NCBI GenBank assembly: GCA_031398975.1
Contig: JANNOI010000061.1
Coordinates: 1-36,514, forward strand
Direction: 5' to 3'
DNA: 36,514 bases
From: JAKFWI01 sp031398975
GTDB taxonomy: Bacteria; Pseudomonadota; Alphaproteobacteria; Caulobacterales; Aquidulcibacteraceae
Shown here: positions 7,571 to 16,002 of the stretch, piece by piece
How the letters are laid out: the number at the start of each line of letters is the position of its first letter
How positions within the stretch are numbered: position 1 is the stretch's first letter
The notes under the pieces: model-generated
Told to the model about the DNA's origin: nothing
Database searches by the model: none
The model's input: the letters and a program-made list of their open reading frames with translations, nothing else
Translations under genes and position numbers: made by a program

Positions 7571-8947
7571 ATGAGCGCATCCCAACCGCCTACGCCGACG
7601 CCTGCTCCCAAACGTGTGTTCATCGAAACCTATGGGTGCCAGATGAACGTCTACGATTCCGAGCGCATGCGCGATCTGCTGGCCCCGCTGGGCTACGCCC
7701 CCGCCGCCGCCCCCGCCGACGCCGATCTGGTGATCCTCAACACCTGCCACATCCGCGAGAAGGCCTCCGAGAAGGTGTTCTCCGAGATCGGCCGCCTGCG
7801 CGTGGTGAAGGGGGCGCGGGAGGCGGCGGGCCAGAGCTTCACCATCGCGGTGGCGGGCTGTGTGGCGCAGGCCGAAGGCGAGGAGATCCTGCGTCGGGCC
7901 CCGGCGGTGGATCTGGTGTTCGGCCCGCAAGCCTATCACCTCCTGCCGGAATTGCTCGCCCGCGCCGCCCGCAAGAGCGGGGAGCGCCTCGCCACCGATT
8001 TCTGCGCGCAGGCGAAGTTCGACGCGCTGCCCCGGGCGCGCCGCGCCGACGGGGCCAGCGCTTATGTCTCGGTGCAGGAGGGATGTGACAAATTCTGCAC
8101 GTTTTGCGTAGTGCCCTATACGCGCGGAGCCGAGTATTCGCGCCCGCTCGCGGATGTGGTGGAGGAGGCGCGCGCGCTTTCCGCCGCGGGCGTGCGCGAG
8201 ATCACCCTGGTGGGGCAGAACGTCAACGCCTATCACGGCGCGCACGGGGCCGGCGAAGCGAGCCTGGCGGCGCTGATCCGCGCCGTGGCCGCCCTCGAAG
8301 GGGTGGCGCGCATTCGCTACACCACCAGCCATCCCGCTGAAATGAGCGATGATCTCATCGCGCTGCACGGAACCGAAGCCAAGCTTGCGCCGTATGTGCA
8401 CCTGCCGGTGCAATCGGGTGCGGATCCGGTGCTGAAGGCCATGAACCGCAAACACACCGTGGACGCCTACCGCCGCACCATCGCCAAGCTGCGCGCCGCC
8501 CGGCCGGACATCGCCGTGTCCAGCGATTTCATCGTGGGCTTCCCGGGCGAGCGGGAGGCCGATTTCGAAGCCACGCTCGATCTGGTGGACGAGATCGGCT
8601 TTGCGAGCGCCTTCTCGTTCAAATATTCCCGCCGCCCCGGCACGCCCGCGGCGGCCATGCCGGGCCAGGTCCCCGAGGCGGTGAAGGACGCGCGCCTGCA
8701 GGCCCTGCAAGCGCGCTTGCGCGCCCAGCAGGGCGCGTTCAACGCCGCCTGCGTCGGGCGCACGCTGCCGGTTCTGGTCACCGGGCGCGGGCGCAAGCTC
8801 GGCCAGGCGCACGGCCGCTCTCCCTATAACCAAGGCGTGCATTTTGAGCTCGAAGCGCCGCTCGGCGCGATGGTCGGCGTGCGCGTGGAGGCCGCCACCC
8901 TCACCAGCCTGTCCGGGCGGGTGGCGGGGGCCGAGGACGCGCTTTGA
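7571..8947 (+). CDS. miaB: tRNA-2-methylthio-N6-dimethylallyladenosine synthase MiaB
   Basis: Radical-SAM methylthiotransferase that turns i6A37 of tRNA into ms2i6A37, using two [4Fe-4S] clusters. The 458-residue protein shows the UPF0004 domain beginning VFIETYGCQMNVYDSERM (Cys23), NTCHIREKASEKV, the radical-SAM triad CDKFCTFC (about residues 172, 176, 179), and a C-terminal TRAM domain from about residue 385 with GRSPYNQGVHFE. The ATG at 7571 gives the family N terminus; the frame extends upstream to 7409 but that part overlaps fur. The stop overlaps the TTG of phoH. The upstream Nfu could supply its clusters (inference). Confidence 0.97.
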   Translation: MSASQPPTPTPAPKRVFIETYGCQMNVYDSERMRDLLAPLGYAPAAAPADADLVILNTCHIREKASEKVFSEIGRLRVVKGAREAAGQSFTIAVAGCVAQAEGEEILRRAPAVDLVFGPQAYHLLPELLARAARKSGERLATDFCAQAKFDALPRARRADGASAYVSVQEGCDKFCTFCVVPYTRGAEYSRPLADVVEEARALSAAGVREITLVGQNVNAYHGAHGAGEASLAALIRAVAALEGVARIRYTTSHPAEMSDDLIALHGTEAKLAPYVHLPVQSGADPVLKAMNRKHTVDAYRRTIAKLRAARPDIAVSSDFIVGFPGEREADFEATLDLVDEIGFASAFSFKYSRRPGTPAAAMPGQVPEAVKDARLQALQARLRAQQGAFNAACVGRTLPVLVTGRGRKLGQAHGRSPYNQGVHFELEAPLGAMVGVRVEAATLTSLSGRVAGAEDAL

Positions 8948-9951
8948 CCGCCGCCGCGCTCCAGCGTGTGATCCCGATCGACGATTCCGCCGCCGCGCAA
9001 GCCATTTTCGGCCCGCTGCACCGCCATCTCGCGCTAATCCAGGAGGCTTTCCGCGATGGCGTGGGGCGGGGTCCGGACGCGTACCGCCTGCACGTGGACG
9101 CCCGCGGCGCCGACGTGATCCTGCGCGCGCGCGACAGCGCCCAGGCCCTCGACCAGGGCGGGCGCATCATCGCGGCGCTGGTCAATCTCCACAACCGCAA
9201 GAAGAAATTGCGCGAGGGGGACGTGCTGGCCGCGATCGCCTTCGCGGAGGCGGGCGAGGCGATGCCCCGGGACCTGCCCCAGCTCGGCGGGCTCACGCTG
9301 CGCACCCCGCGCCAGATGCATTATGTGGAGGCGCTGCGCGATCCCCGGCTCGACCTCGTGTTCGGCGTGGGGCCCGCGGGCACGGGCAAGACGTTCCTGG
9401 CGGTGGCGGCGGCGGTGGAGGCGCTGCGCACCGAAGCGGTGGACCGCATCGTCGTGACCCGCCCGGCGGTGGAGGCGGGCGAGCGGCTGGGCTTCCTGCC
9501 GGGGGACCTGACGGAAAAGGTCGATCCCTATCTCCAGCCGATCTGGGACGCGTTCCGGAGCCAGATGGGCGAGGCCGATCTGAAGGCCCGGCGCGAGCGG
9601 CGCCAAGTGGAGGTCGCGCCCCTGGCCTTTATGCGGGGGCGCACGCTTTCGGGCGCGTTCGTGATCGTCGACGAGGCGCAGAACTCCACCATCCTGCAGA
9701 TGAAAATGGTGCTGACCCGGCTGGGGGAGGGCTCCCGCATGGTGGTGACCGGCGATCCGTCCCAGATCGATCTGCCGCGACGGGACCTCTCGGGCCTGCC
9801 GCACGCGCTTTCCATTCTGGAGGGGCTGGACGGGGTGGAGGTGGTGCGCTTCGCCGCCCGCGACGTCGTGCGCCACCGCCTCGTGGCGGCGATCGTGGAG
9901 GCCTATGACCGGGACGACGCCGCCCGCGCCAGGGCCCAAGACGATGGGTGA
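8944..9951 (+). CDS. PhoH-family ATPase
   Basis: Cytosolic P-loop ATPase of the PhoH/YbeZ type, linked in many bacteria to RNA handling together with YbeY, whose gene follows. The 335-residue protein has an N-terminal KH-like part with VDARGADVILRARD, Walker A GPAGTGKT at residues 143-150, and Walker B AFVIVDEAQN near 238-247, then VVTGDPSQIDLP. The TTG at 8944 overlaps the miaB stop as TTGA; a GTG at 8968 is an alternative that would remove eight residues. Confidence 0.93.
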   Translation: MTAAALQRVIPIDDSAAAQAIFGPLHRHLALIQEAFRDGVGRGPDAYRLHVDARGADVILRARDSAQALDQGGRIIAALVNLHNRKKKLREGDVLAAIAFAEAGEAMPRDLPQLGGLTLRTPRQMHYVEALRDPRLDLVFGVGPAGTGKTFLAVAAAVEALRTEAVDRIVVTRPAVEAGERLGFLPGDLTEKVDPYLQPIWDAFRSQMGEADLKARRERRQVEVAPLAFMRGRTLSGAFVIVDEAQNSTILQMKMVLTRLGEGSRMVVTGDPSQIDLPRRDLSGLPHALSILEGLDGVEVVRFAARDVVRHRLVAAIVEAYDRDDAARARAQDDG

Positions 9952-10411
9952 GAGCCTCGCCGAGGGGCCGGACGTGCGCGTGGCCGCCCCCGGCTGGGAC
10001 GGCGCGCTGGGCGGGGACGCGGCGGGCTTCGTGCAGCGTGTGACCTTGGCCGCGGCCGCGGCCGAAAGCGCAGACCCCGGCGCCGCCGTGCTGCTGACCG
10101 ACGACAGCGAGATGCAAAGCCTCAATCGCGCCTGGCGCGACAAGGACCAGCCCACAAACGTACTCTCATTTCCCGCCCCTTCACAGGCGGGGTATCCGGG
10201 CGATATCGTACTCTCGCTTGGCGTCATAACGGGCGAGGCGAAGGCGCAGGGCAAGCCCTTCGCCGCCCATGCGGCGCATCTGTTGGTGCACGGCTTCCTG
10301 CACCTTCTGGGCTATGATCATGACGGCGACGAACAGGCCGAGCGGATGGAGGCGCGCGAGCGCGCGATCCTGGCTGGGCTCGGCCACCCCGACCCCTATG
10401 CATCGGATTAG
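9944..10411 (+). CDS. ybeY: Endoribonuclease YbeY
   Basis: Single-strand endoribonuclease needed for 16S rRNA 3'-end maturation and 70S quality control. The 155-residue product carries the zinc-binding signature HGFLHLLGYDHDGDEQAERM near the C terminus, preceded by QPTNVLSFP and GDIVLS as in all YbeY proteins. I place the start at ATG 9944, which overlaps the phoH stop by 8 bases; an in-frame ATG at 9905 would overlap phoH by 47 bases and add 13 residues unlike the family. The phoH-ybeY-corC order is the usual one. Confidence 0.95.
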   Translation: MGESLAEGPDVRVAAPGWDGALGGDAAGFVQRVTLAAAAAESADPGAAVLLTDDSEMQSLNRAWRDKDQPTNVLSFPAPSQAGYPGDIVLSLGVITGEAKAQGKPFAAHAAHLLVHGFLHLLGYDHDGDEQAERMEARERAILAGLGHPDPYASD

Positions 10412-10426
10412 GAACGGGCGGGGTCG

Positions 10427-11365
10427 ATGACCGATACCTCCGAAAGCGGCCTTCCCGCGCCCAAGCGGGGCGGCGGCGTGCTGCGCCGGCTGGCGCGGGC
10501 GCTGAACGGGGCGATCGTCGGCGCCGACCACGCGGCCGAAGAGGCGGTGGTGGAGGCGATGCGCGCCCGCGACGGGCGCGGGCAGGGCCCGGTCGAGGCG
10601 CGCAAGGACATGATCCTGAACGCCGCCCTGTTCGACCAATTGCGGGTGCGCGACGTGATGACCCCGCGGGCCGATATCGTCGCGATCGAAGCCGATTTCA
10701 CCTTGGGCGAGGCGGCGCGGGTGTTCATCGAGAGCCAGCATTCGCGCCTGCCGGTGTACCGCGGGACCCTCGATGACCCGCTGGGTTTCGTGCACGTAAA
10801 GGACGTGCTCAAGCTGGTGGTGCCGGAGCAGGGCGCCGAAGGCGGGGCCAAGCTCGGCGAGCGCGTGCTGGGCCGGCTGCGGCGCGACATCCTATTCGTC
10901 CCCGATTCCATGACGCTCTCCACCCTGCTTTTGAAGATGCAGTCGCGGCGCATCCATCTGGCGCTGGTGGTGGACGAATATGGCGGCACGGACGGGATCG
11001 TCTCGATCGAGGACATCGTCGAGCAGATCGTGGGCGACATCGCCGATGAATATGACGAGGAGGACAAGCTCGTTCAGCCCCGCCCGGGCGGCGCCTTCGA
11101 GGCCGATGGGCGCGCCCCGGTGGAGGAGCTCGAGACCGCGCTCGGCGCAAGCCTCGCTTTGCCCGAAGAGGAGGGCGAATACGACACGGCGGGCGGGCTC
11201 GTCGTGGTGCTGGCGGGCCGGCTGCCCCAGCGCGGGGAGGTGCTGGAGCATCCCGCGGGCTTCGTATTCGAGATCCTGGAGAGCGATCCCCGCCGGGTGA
11301 AACGCCTGCGGGTGCGCCCGGCGACGCCAAAGGCGCCGGCGCCCGCGGCGGGGCGGATCGGGTGA
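10427..11365 (+). CDS. CorC/HlyC-family CBS-domain protein
   Basis: Soluble protein with two CBS domains and a C-terminal CorC_HlyC domain, linked in other bacteria to magnesium/cobalt transport and named from E. coli CorC (YbeX). Of its 312 residues, 1-70 are a basic/Ala-rich lead, the CBS pair covers about 72-210 (RVRDVMTPRADIVAIE; LALVVDEYGGTDGIVSIED), an acidic stretch DEYDEEDK follows, and the CorC_HlyC domain fills about 220-298 (EYDTAGGLVVVLAGRLP, HPAGFVFEILE). There is no membrane domain, which sets it apart from larger hemolysin-like transporters. The start has GGCGGGG just upstream; the stop overlaps the lnt GTG by 4 bases. Confidence 0.92.
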   Translation: MTDTSESGLPAPKRGGGVLRRLARALNGAIVGADHAAEEAVVEAMRARDGRGQGPVEARKDMILNAALFDQLRVRDVMTPRADIVAIEADFTLGEAARVFIESQHSRLPVYRGTLDDPLGFVHVKDVLKLVVPEQGAEGGAKLGERVLGRLRRDILFVPDSMTLSTLLLKMQSRRIHLALVVDEYGGTDGIVSIEDIVEQIVGDIADEYDEEDKLVQPRPGGAFEADGRAPVEELETALGASLALPEEEGEYDTAGGLVVVLAGRLPQRGEVLEHPAGFVFEILESDPRRVKRLRVRPATPKAPAPAAGRIG

Positions 11366-12963
11366 GCGCCCCCGCGCGCGGGTCAGGATCGCCGCTCCTC
11401 GCCTGGTTCACCCGACAAAGCCCGCTTCGCAGCCACCTGATCGCTTTCGCGGCCGGGGCGTTGAGCAATCTGGCGTTCGCGCCGGCCCATGTGTTTCCCG
11501 CGCTCGCTGGCGGTCTCGTCACGCTGATCTGGCTGCTGGATGCGGCGGCGGCGCAAGGCCGGACTTGGCGGGCCATGGCGGGGCGGGTGTGGAGTTTCGG
11601 CTTCGGCTTCTTCCTGTTTGGGCTCTATTGGATCGCCTCGGCGTTTCTGATGGTGGACGGGGCGGCGGCGCTCGCGCCCTTCGCGGTGCTGGCGCTGGCG
11701 GGCGGGCTTGCGCTGTTCTGGGCCGGCGCGTTCGGTTTGGCGGCGCATTGGTGGCGGCCGGGCCCGGCGCGGCTGGTGCTGTTCACGCTGGCGCTGATGG
11801 CGGGGGAGGGCGCGCGCGGGGCGCTGTTCGGCGGCTTTCCTTGGAACATCCCGGCTTATGTCTGGAGCGCGGGCGGGGCGGTGTCGCAGCTCGCGGCCTC
11901 GATCGGGGTATGGGGCTTGAGCGCGCTGACGGTGCTCGCATTCGTGACCCCCGCCACGCTCGCCGATCCCGGGCCCATCGGGCGGCGCGTTGCGCCGGGC
12001 CTCACGGCCGCGCTGGCGCTGGGGCTCGCCTGGGGCTTCGGGGGCCAAAGGCTCAACGGGCCCGCGCTGCCGCCGCAAGGCGTGGTGGTGCGGGTGGCGG
12101 ACGCCGGCCTCTCGCAGCAGGAAAAATGGCGCCCCGGCGCGGAATATTCCGCCTTCTCCCGCTACGCGGCGCTGATCGACACGCCCGGCGGCTCGCAGGC
12201 CGATGTGGTGGTGTGGCCGGAATCGGCCCTGCCCACGCTGCTGCTGGACCAGCCGGAGATGATGCAGGCCCTCGGCGCGCGCCTGGGGGATAAGGTGCTG
12301 GTCACCGGCCTCATCCGCGCCGAGGCGACGCCCGAGCGCACCCGCTATTACAATTCCGCCGCGATCCTCGACGGCGTGAACGGCCGGCTCCGCATCGGCC
12401 AGATCTACGACAAGCACCGCCTGGTCCCGTTCGGCGAGTTCATCCCGCTCTGGTCCCGGATCGAGCCTCTGGCGGCGGGGCTGAAGCTGAAGGCCTTGCA
12501 GCAGATCGGCTCGGGCTTCGAGGCGGGGGATCGCCCGGTGCGGCTGATCGTGCCCGGCGCCGGGGCGGCGGTGATCTTGATCTGCTATGAGAGCATCTTC
12601 CCGGGCCTGGTGCCGCGGGGGGCGGAGCGGCCCGACTGGATCCTCAATCTCACCAATGATTCCTGGTTCGGAGCCCAGACCGGGCCCTACCAGCACTACA
12701 ACCAGGCCCGCTTCCGCGCGATCGAGGAGGGCCTGCCCATGGTGCGCGCCGCCTCCGGGGGCGTCTCGGCGCTGATCGACCCTTACGGGCGCCCGGTGCG
12801 CGCCACCGGCCTCGCGGGCGGCGTGGTGGAGGCGCCGCTTCCTGAAGCGCTGCCGCCCACCCCCTATTCCAGGTGGGGCGGATTTACGCAGGCTATTGTT
12901 TTCTTTGCGATCATTTTGCTAGGGCTAGCGCTTAGACAGACTCAGGGCGCGCGAAAACCATGA
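11362..12963 (+). CDS. lnt: Apolipoprotein N-acyltransferase
   Basis: Inner-membrane enzyme that adds the third acyl chain to the N-terminal cysteine of lipoproteins. The 533-residue protein has about six N-terminal transmembrane helices (residues 25-235), a periplasmic nitrilase-like domain, and a final TM helix near residue 515. The catalytic triad is visible: Glu in WPESALP, Lys in YDKHRLVPFGEF, Cys in ICYESIFP. At least three lipoprotein genes in this window (15415, 21884, 35906) encode possible substrates. The GTG start overlaps the corC stop (GTGA) and the stop overlaps the next ATG (ATGA), so it is inside a coupled run. Confidence 0.97.
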   Translation: MSAPARGSGSPLLAWFTRQSPLRSHLIAFAAGALSNLAFAPAHVFPALAGGLVTLIWLLDAAAAQGRTWRAMAGRVWSFGFGFFLFGLYWIASAFLMVDGAAALAPFAVLALAGGLALFWAGAFGLAAHWWRPGPARLVLFTLALMAGEGARGALFGGFPWNIPAYVWSAGGAVSQLAASIGVWGLSALTVLAFVTPATLADPGPIGRRVAPGLTAALALGLAWGFGGQRLNGPALPPQGVVVRVADAGLSQQEKWRPGAEYSAFSRYAALIDTPGGSQADVVVWPESALPTLLLDQPEMMQALGARLGDKVLVTGLIRAEATPERTRYYNSAAILDGVNGRLRIGQIYDKHRLVPFGEFIPLWSRIEPLAAGLKLKALQQIGSGFEAGDRPVRLIVPGAGAAVILICYESIFPGLVPRGAERPDWILNLTNDSWFGAQTGPYQHYNQARFRAIEEGLPMVRAASGGVSALIDPYGRPVRATGLAGGVVEAPLPEALPPTPYSRWGGFTQAIVFFAIILLGLALRQTQGARKP

Positions 12964-13379
12964 ATGACGAACGCAGCGCCAACATGATCGACCGCCGCCT
13001 CGGGCAGCGCCTGCGCGCCCGGCGCCTCGAGGTAGGCCTGTCGCAGGAGCGTCTGGCGGAGATTCTGGGTCTGACCTTCCAGCAGGTGCAGAAATACGAG
13101 AAGGGCGTGAACCGGATCGCGGCCAGCCGCCTGTTCGACATCGCCGCCGCCCTCGACGTGCCGGTGGGCTTTTTCTTCGACGGCTTGAGCTCGACCGCCG
13201 CCAATGGCGTCGCTGAGGACGGACCGGACGGGCTGGTGTTCGATACGCTGGCGACGCCGGATGGGCTGCAATTGCTCACCCTTTTCGGCTCCATCACCAG
13301 CCCCAAAGTGCGCCGGCGGGTGGTGGAATTGGTGCGCGCGCTATCGGAGACGCAAGACGCGCTCTGCGAGGAAGAGTGA
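12960..13379 (+). CDS. XRE-family helix-turn-helix regulator
   Basis: Small DNA-binding protein of 139 residues. A Cro/CI-type HTH fills residues 11-66 (GQRLRARRLEVGLSQERLAE, GLTFQQVQKYEKG, NRIAASRLFDIAAALDVPV), followed by a short C-terminal region of about 65 residues with no recognisable ligand domain. It overlaps lnt by 4 bases and lies 105 bases before metK. Such an XRE gene between lnt and metK is part of the conserved alphaproteobacterial order. Its targets are unknown; regulation of the metK promoter next door is possible but only by position. Confidence 0.9.
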   Translation: MNDERSANMIDRRLGQRLRARRLEVGLSQERLAEILGLTFQQVQKYEKGVNRIAASRLFDIAAALDVPVGFFFDGLSSTAANGVAEDGPDGLVFDTLATPDGLQLLTLFGSITSPKVRRRVVELVRALSETQDALCEEE

Positions 13380-13414
13380 GCGTTCGCCGCCGCACGCCTC
13401 AGGCGGGGCCGGAC

Positions 13415-13443
13415 TTGCGCGTATAAAGAAGCCTTTATATCAC
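13415..13443 (+). promoter_or_regulatory. metK promoter with embedded palindromic operator
   Basis: A -35-like TTGCGC (13415-13420) and a -10-like TATCAC (13438-13443) are 17 bases apart. The spacer is filled by a perfect AT-rich inverted repeat, TATAAAG-AAGC-CTTTATA (13422-13439), which stands out in a GC-rich region. Its form matches the TATAAAG-N4-CTTTATA type palindromes I recall for methionine-cycle regulators (SahR-type, ArsR family) in Alphaproteobacteria. A repressor bound here would block RNA polymerase. Boxes and factor are inferred; the palindrome is seen. Confidence 0.65.
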
Positions 13444-13484
13444 GGATCGTCGCGCCGCTGGTCGCGCCCGCAGGGGAGAAGTCC

Positions 13485-14663
13485 GTGGTCCGCACGTCCT
13501 ATGTGTTCACCAGCGAAAGCGTCTCCGAGGGCCACCCCGACAAGGTCGCCGACCAGATCTCCGACACGGTGGTCGATTCCTTCCTGGCCGCCGATCCGCT
13601 GGCGCGGGTGGCGTGCGAGACGCTGGTGACGACGAACCGCATCATCCTGGCCGGCGAGGTGCGCACCGAGGACGCTCTGATGCGCGAGCTGATCGCGGGC
13701 CTGGAGGAGAAGGTCCGCGCCACGGTGCAGGCGATAGGCTACGCCCAAAGGGGGTTCCACTGGGCCAACGCCGCCTATGAATGCCATCTCCATGCACAAT
13801 CGGCCGATATCGCCATGGGCGTGGACGCCGGCCACAACAAGGATGAGGGCGCGGGCGACCAGGGCATCATGTTCGGCTACGCCACCAATGAGACGCCCGA
13901 ATTGATGCCGGCGACGCTGCAATACGCGCACAATATCCTGAAGAAGCTCGCCGAGGCGCGCCATTCCGGCGCCGAGCCCGGCCTCGAGCCCGACGCGAAA
14001 AGCCAGATCACGTTGGTCTATGAGAACGGCCGGCCCGTGCGCGCGGCCTCGATCGTGTTGTCCTCCCAGCATAAGGAGGGATTGTCCCCCGCCGATGTCG
14101 CAGACATCGTGCGGCCCTACATTTTGGCGGTCCTGCCCGCCGATTTCGTTGATCGCGATACCCAATGGCACGTCAACCCGACCGGTAATTTCGTGATCGG
14201 CGGGCCCGACGGCGACGCCGGCCTTACGGGGCGCAAGATCATCGTCGACACCTATGGGGGCGCGGCCCCCCATGGCGGGGGCGCGTTTTCCGGCAAGGAT
14301 CCCACCAAAGTGGACCGCTCCGCAGCCTATGCCTGCCGGTACTTGGCCAAGAATGTCGTCGCCGCCGGCCTCTCGGATCGGTGCACCATCCAAATCGGCT
14401 ACGCGATCGGGGTGTCCCAGCCGCTTTCGTTCTACGTGGATCTCCACGACGGGGGCCATGTCGATCCCGCCAAGCTCGAGGCGATCCTGCCCGAACTGAT
14501 CGGGGGCGCAACGCCCCGGGCGATCCGGGAACACTTGAAGCTCAACCGGCCGATCTACACCCGCACCGCCGCCTACGGCCATTTCGGGCGCACGCCGGAC
14601 GCCGATGGCGGCTTCTCCTGGGAGCGCACCGATCTCGTGGACGCGCTGAAGGGCCTGGCCTGA
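13485..14663 (+). CDS. metK: S-adenosylmethionine synthetase
   Basis: Makes S-adenosylmethionine from methionine and ATP, with triphosphate as an enzyme-bound intermediate. The 392-residue protein has the expected three-domain fold: TSESVSEGHPDKVADQISD at the N terminus with the catalytic His17, QGIMFGYATNETPELMP in the middle, the DAGLTGRKIIVDTYGG loop and GGGAFSGKDPTKVDRSAAY. Length is standard. The GTG start is preceded by AGGGGAG 8 bases upstream. It has its own promoter (see 13415-13443) although it follows the lnt-XRE run. SAM made here is the methyl donor for TrmB and is used by MiaB, both encoded close by. Confidence 0.98.
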   Translation: MVRTSYVFTSESVSEGHPDKVADQISDTVVDSFLAADPLARVACETLVTTNRIILAGEVRTEDALMRELIAGLEEKVRATVQAIGYAQRGFHWANAAYECHLHAQSADIAMGVDAGHNKDEGAGDQGIMFGYATNETPELMPATLQYAHNILKKLAEARHSGAEPGLEPDAKSQITLVYENGRPVRAASIVLSSQHKEGLSPADVADIVRPYILAVLPADFVDRDTQWHVNPTGNFVIGGPDGDAGLTGRKIIVDTYGGAAPHGGGAFSGKDPTKVDRSAAYACRYLAKNVVAAGLSDRCTIQIGYAIGVSQPLSFYVDLHDGGHVDPAKLEAILPELIGGATPRAIREHLKLNRPIYTRTAAYGHFGRTPDADGGFSWERTDLVDALKGLA

Positions 14664-15334
14664 CGCCGCCGCCAGCTCCGCTGCGCACCTTCGGGCGCGT
14701 CAAGGGCAGGCCTCTAAAGCCGAGCCAGGCGGCGCTGATAGAGGCGCTGCTGCCGCATCTGGCGTTGGACCTCAGCGGGGAGGGGGAGATCGATCTCGCG
14801 GCCGCTTTCGCGCCCGAACCGCCGCGCGCGTTGGCGCTGGAGATCGGCTTCGGCGGGGGCGAGCACCTCGTCGCGCAGGCGGCGGCCCATCCTGACTGGG
14901 GCTTTATCGGCGCCGAGCCGTTCGTGAACGGGGTAGGCTCCTGCCTGCGCCATATCGAGGCCGCGGGGGTCGCCAATGTGCGCCTGCACCACGGCGACGC
15001 GCGCGACGTGCTGGCGCGGCTACCGGCGAGGAGCCTCACGCGCGTCTATCTATTATTCCCCGACCCCTGGCCCAAGGCCCGCCACGCCAAGCGCCGCCTC
15101 GTGCAGCCGGACTTCGTCGCAACGCTCGCCCGCGTGCTCGCGCCCGGGGGAGAGGTGCGCTTCGCCACCGATTGGCGCGCGTACGCGGAATGGACGGCGG
15201 CGGTGTTTGCGGCCGATCCGGCGTTCGCGGCGGCGGCGGAAGGATGCTGGCCCGACCACGCGCCCACCCGCTACGAGGCCAAGCGGCTGGGGGACATGGA
15301 GCCCGTATTTTTTTCCTTCGTTCACAATAGCTGA
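14660..15334 (+). CDS. trmB: tRNA (guanine-N7-)-methyltransferase TrmB, non-canonical start
   Basis: Methylates G46 of tRNA at N7 with SAM. The frame shows the family N terminus RTFGRVKGRPLKPSQAALIE, the SAM-binding motif LEIGFGGGEHLVAQA, GAEPFVNGV, the signature LLFPDPWPKARHAKRRLVQP, and ATDWRAYAEWT. There is no ATG, GTG or TTG where the gene should begin. The best candidate is CTG at 14660, which overlaps the metK TGA (CTGA), a coupling geometry seen repeatedly in this window; the first normal start is a TTG about 35 codons later and would delete conserved sequence. From 14660 the product has 224 residues. An undetected sequence error at the start is the alternative. Confidence 0.9.
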   Translation: MTPPPAPLRTFGRVKGRPLKPSQAALIEALLPHLALDLSGEGEIDLAAAFAPEPPRALALEIGFGGGEHLVAQAAAHPDWGFIGAEPFVNGVGSCLRHIEAAGVANVRLHHGDARDVLARLPARSLTRVYLLFPDPWPKARHAKRRLVQPDFVATLARVLAPGGEVRFATDWRAYAEWTAAVFAADPAFAAAAEGCWPDHAPTRYEAKRLGDMEPVFFSFVHNS

Positions 15335-15414
15335 GCCCGTCGACAATTCCGCGCCCACGGTCTAGCCCAGGCTTCAAGCAGAGGCGCGGCGAAGCGCCGG
15401 CAGGGGGGAATCGC

Positions 15415-15879
15415 ATGCGAAACGTTGGGCCGATGCTTTTGGCGTCGATGATGATGAGCGGCTGCGCCACCATCACCCGAGGGACGTCACAAGCCTTCAC
15501 CGTAGAATCCGAGCCGCCCGGCGCGCAGGTCGCGCTCAGCACGGGCCAGACATGCGCGGCGACGCCTTGCGTCTTCGCCAAGGTGAAGCGCGAAGCAGAA
15601 TTTTCCGTGACGGTCTCCAAGCCCGGGTTCAAATCCTCCACCCACGAGGTCACGCACCAGGCGGCCGGCGCGGGGGCGGCGGGCATGGCGGGCAACGTGC
15701 TTCTGGGCGGGCTGATCGGGGCTGCGATCGACGCCAATTCCGGCGCCACCCAACAGCTCACGCCCAACCCGCTGAGGGTCACCCTCGATGCGGAAGCCGC
15801 CCCGGCCTTGGCCGCTGCGGCGCCCGTCGCCGCGCCCGAAGCGCCCGCCGCCGAGAAGCCGCCCGAAATTAAGGGTTAG
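15415..15879 (+). CDS. Putative lipoprotein with PEGA-like region
   Basis: Secreted lipoprotein of 154 residues and unknown role. A short signal peptide ends in a lipobox-like MMSGC with Cys17 as acylation site. The next 60 residues (FTVESEPPGAQVALSTGQ, TPCVFAKVKREAEFSVTVSK) look like a PEGA-type surface beta-domain: a Pro-Pro-Gly-Ala turn followed by a short cap. A Gly/Ala-rich segment at 80-105 resembles a glycine-zipper membrane region, and the tail is Ala/Pro-rich. A strong ribosome site (AGGGGGGAAT) precedes the ATG. It lies between trmB and rimP, where the common alphaproteobacterial order has no such gene, and probably has its own transcript. Confidence 0.8.
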   Translation: MRNVGPMLLASMMMSGCATITRGTSQAFTVESEPPGAQVALSTGQTCAATPCVFAKVKREAEFSVTVSKPGFKSSTHEVTHQAAGAGAAGMAGNVLLGGLIGAAIDANSGATQQLTPNPLRVTLDAEAAPALAAAAPVAAPEAPAAEKPPEIKG

Positions 15880-15936
15880 ACCGAACAAAGGGCTAGATTT
15901 GGGCTCAGGCCGCTCCCACGCGCAGCGAGAGGGGGC

Positions 15937-15965
15937 GTGACAAGCGCGCGGCGGGTCTCTATAAG
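15937..15965 (+). promoter_or_regulatory. Probable promoter of the rimP-nusA-infB operon
   Basis: GTGACA (15937-15942) and TATAAG (15960-15965) are 17 bases apart and agree well with a sigma-70 type promoter. Transcription would begin near 15972, giving a leader of about 77 bases before rimP. Confidence 0.6.
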
Positions 15966-16002
15966 GAGAGAGACATCGCTGATCGTCCCGGATGGGGCGT
16001 TT

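Noticed and set aside
13380..13484. SAM riboswitch in front of metK
   Set aside because: SAM-II and SAM/SAH riboswitches occur in Alphaproteobacteria, so I looked for their conserved cores and pairing; I could not find them. The AT palindrome explains the visible structure better.
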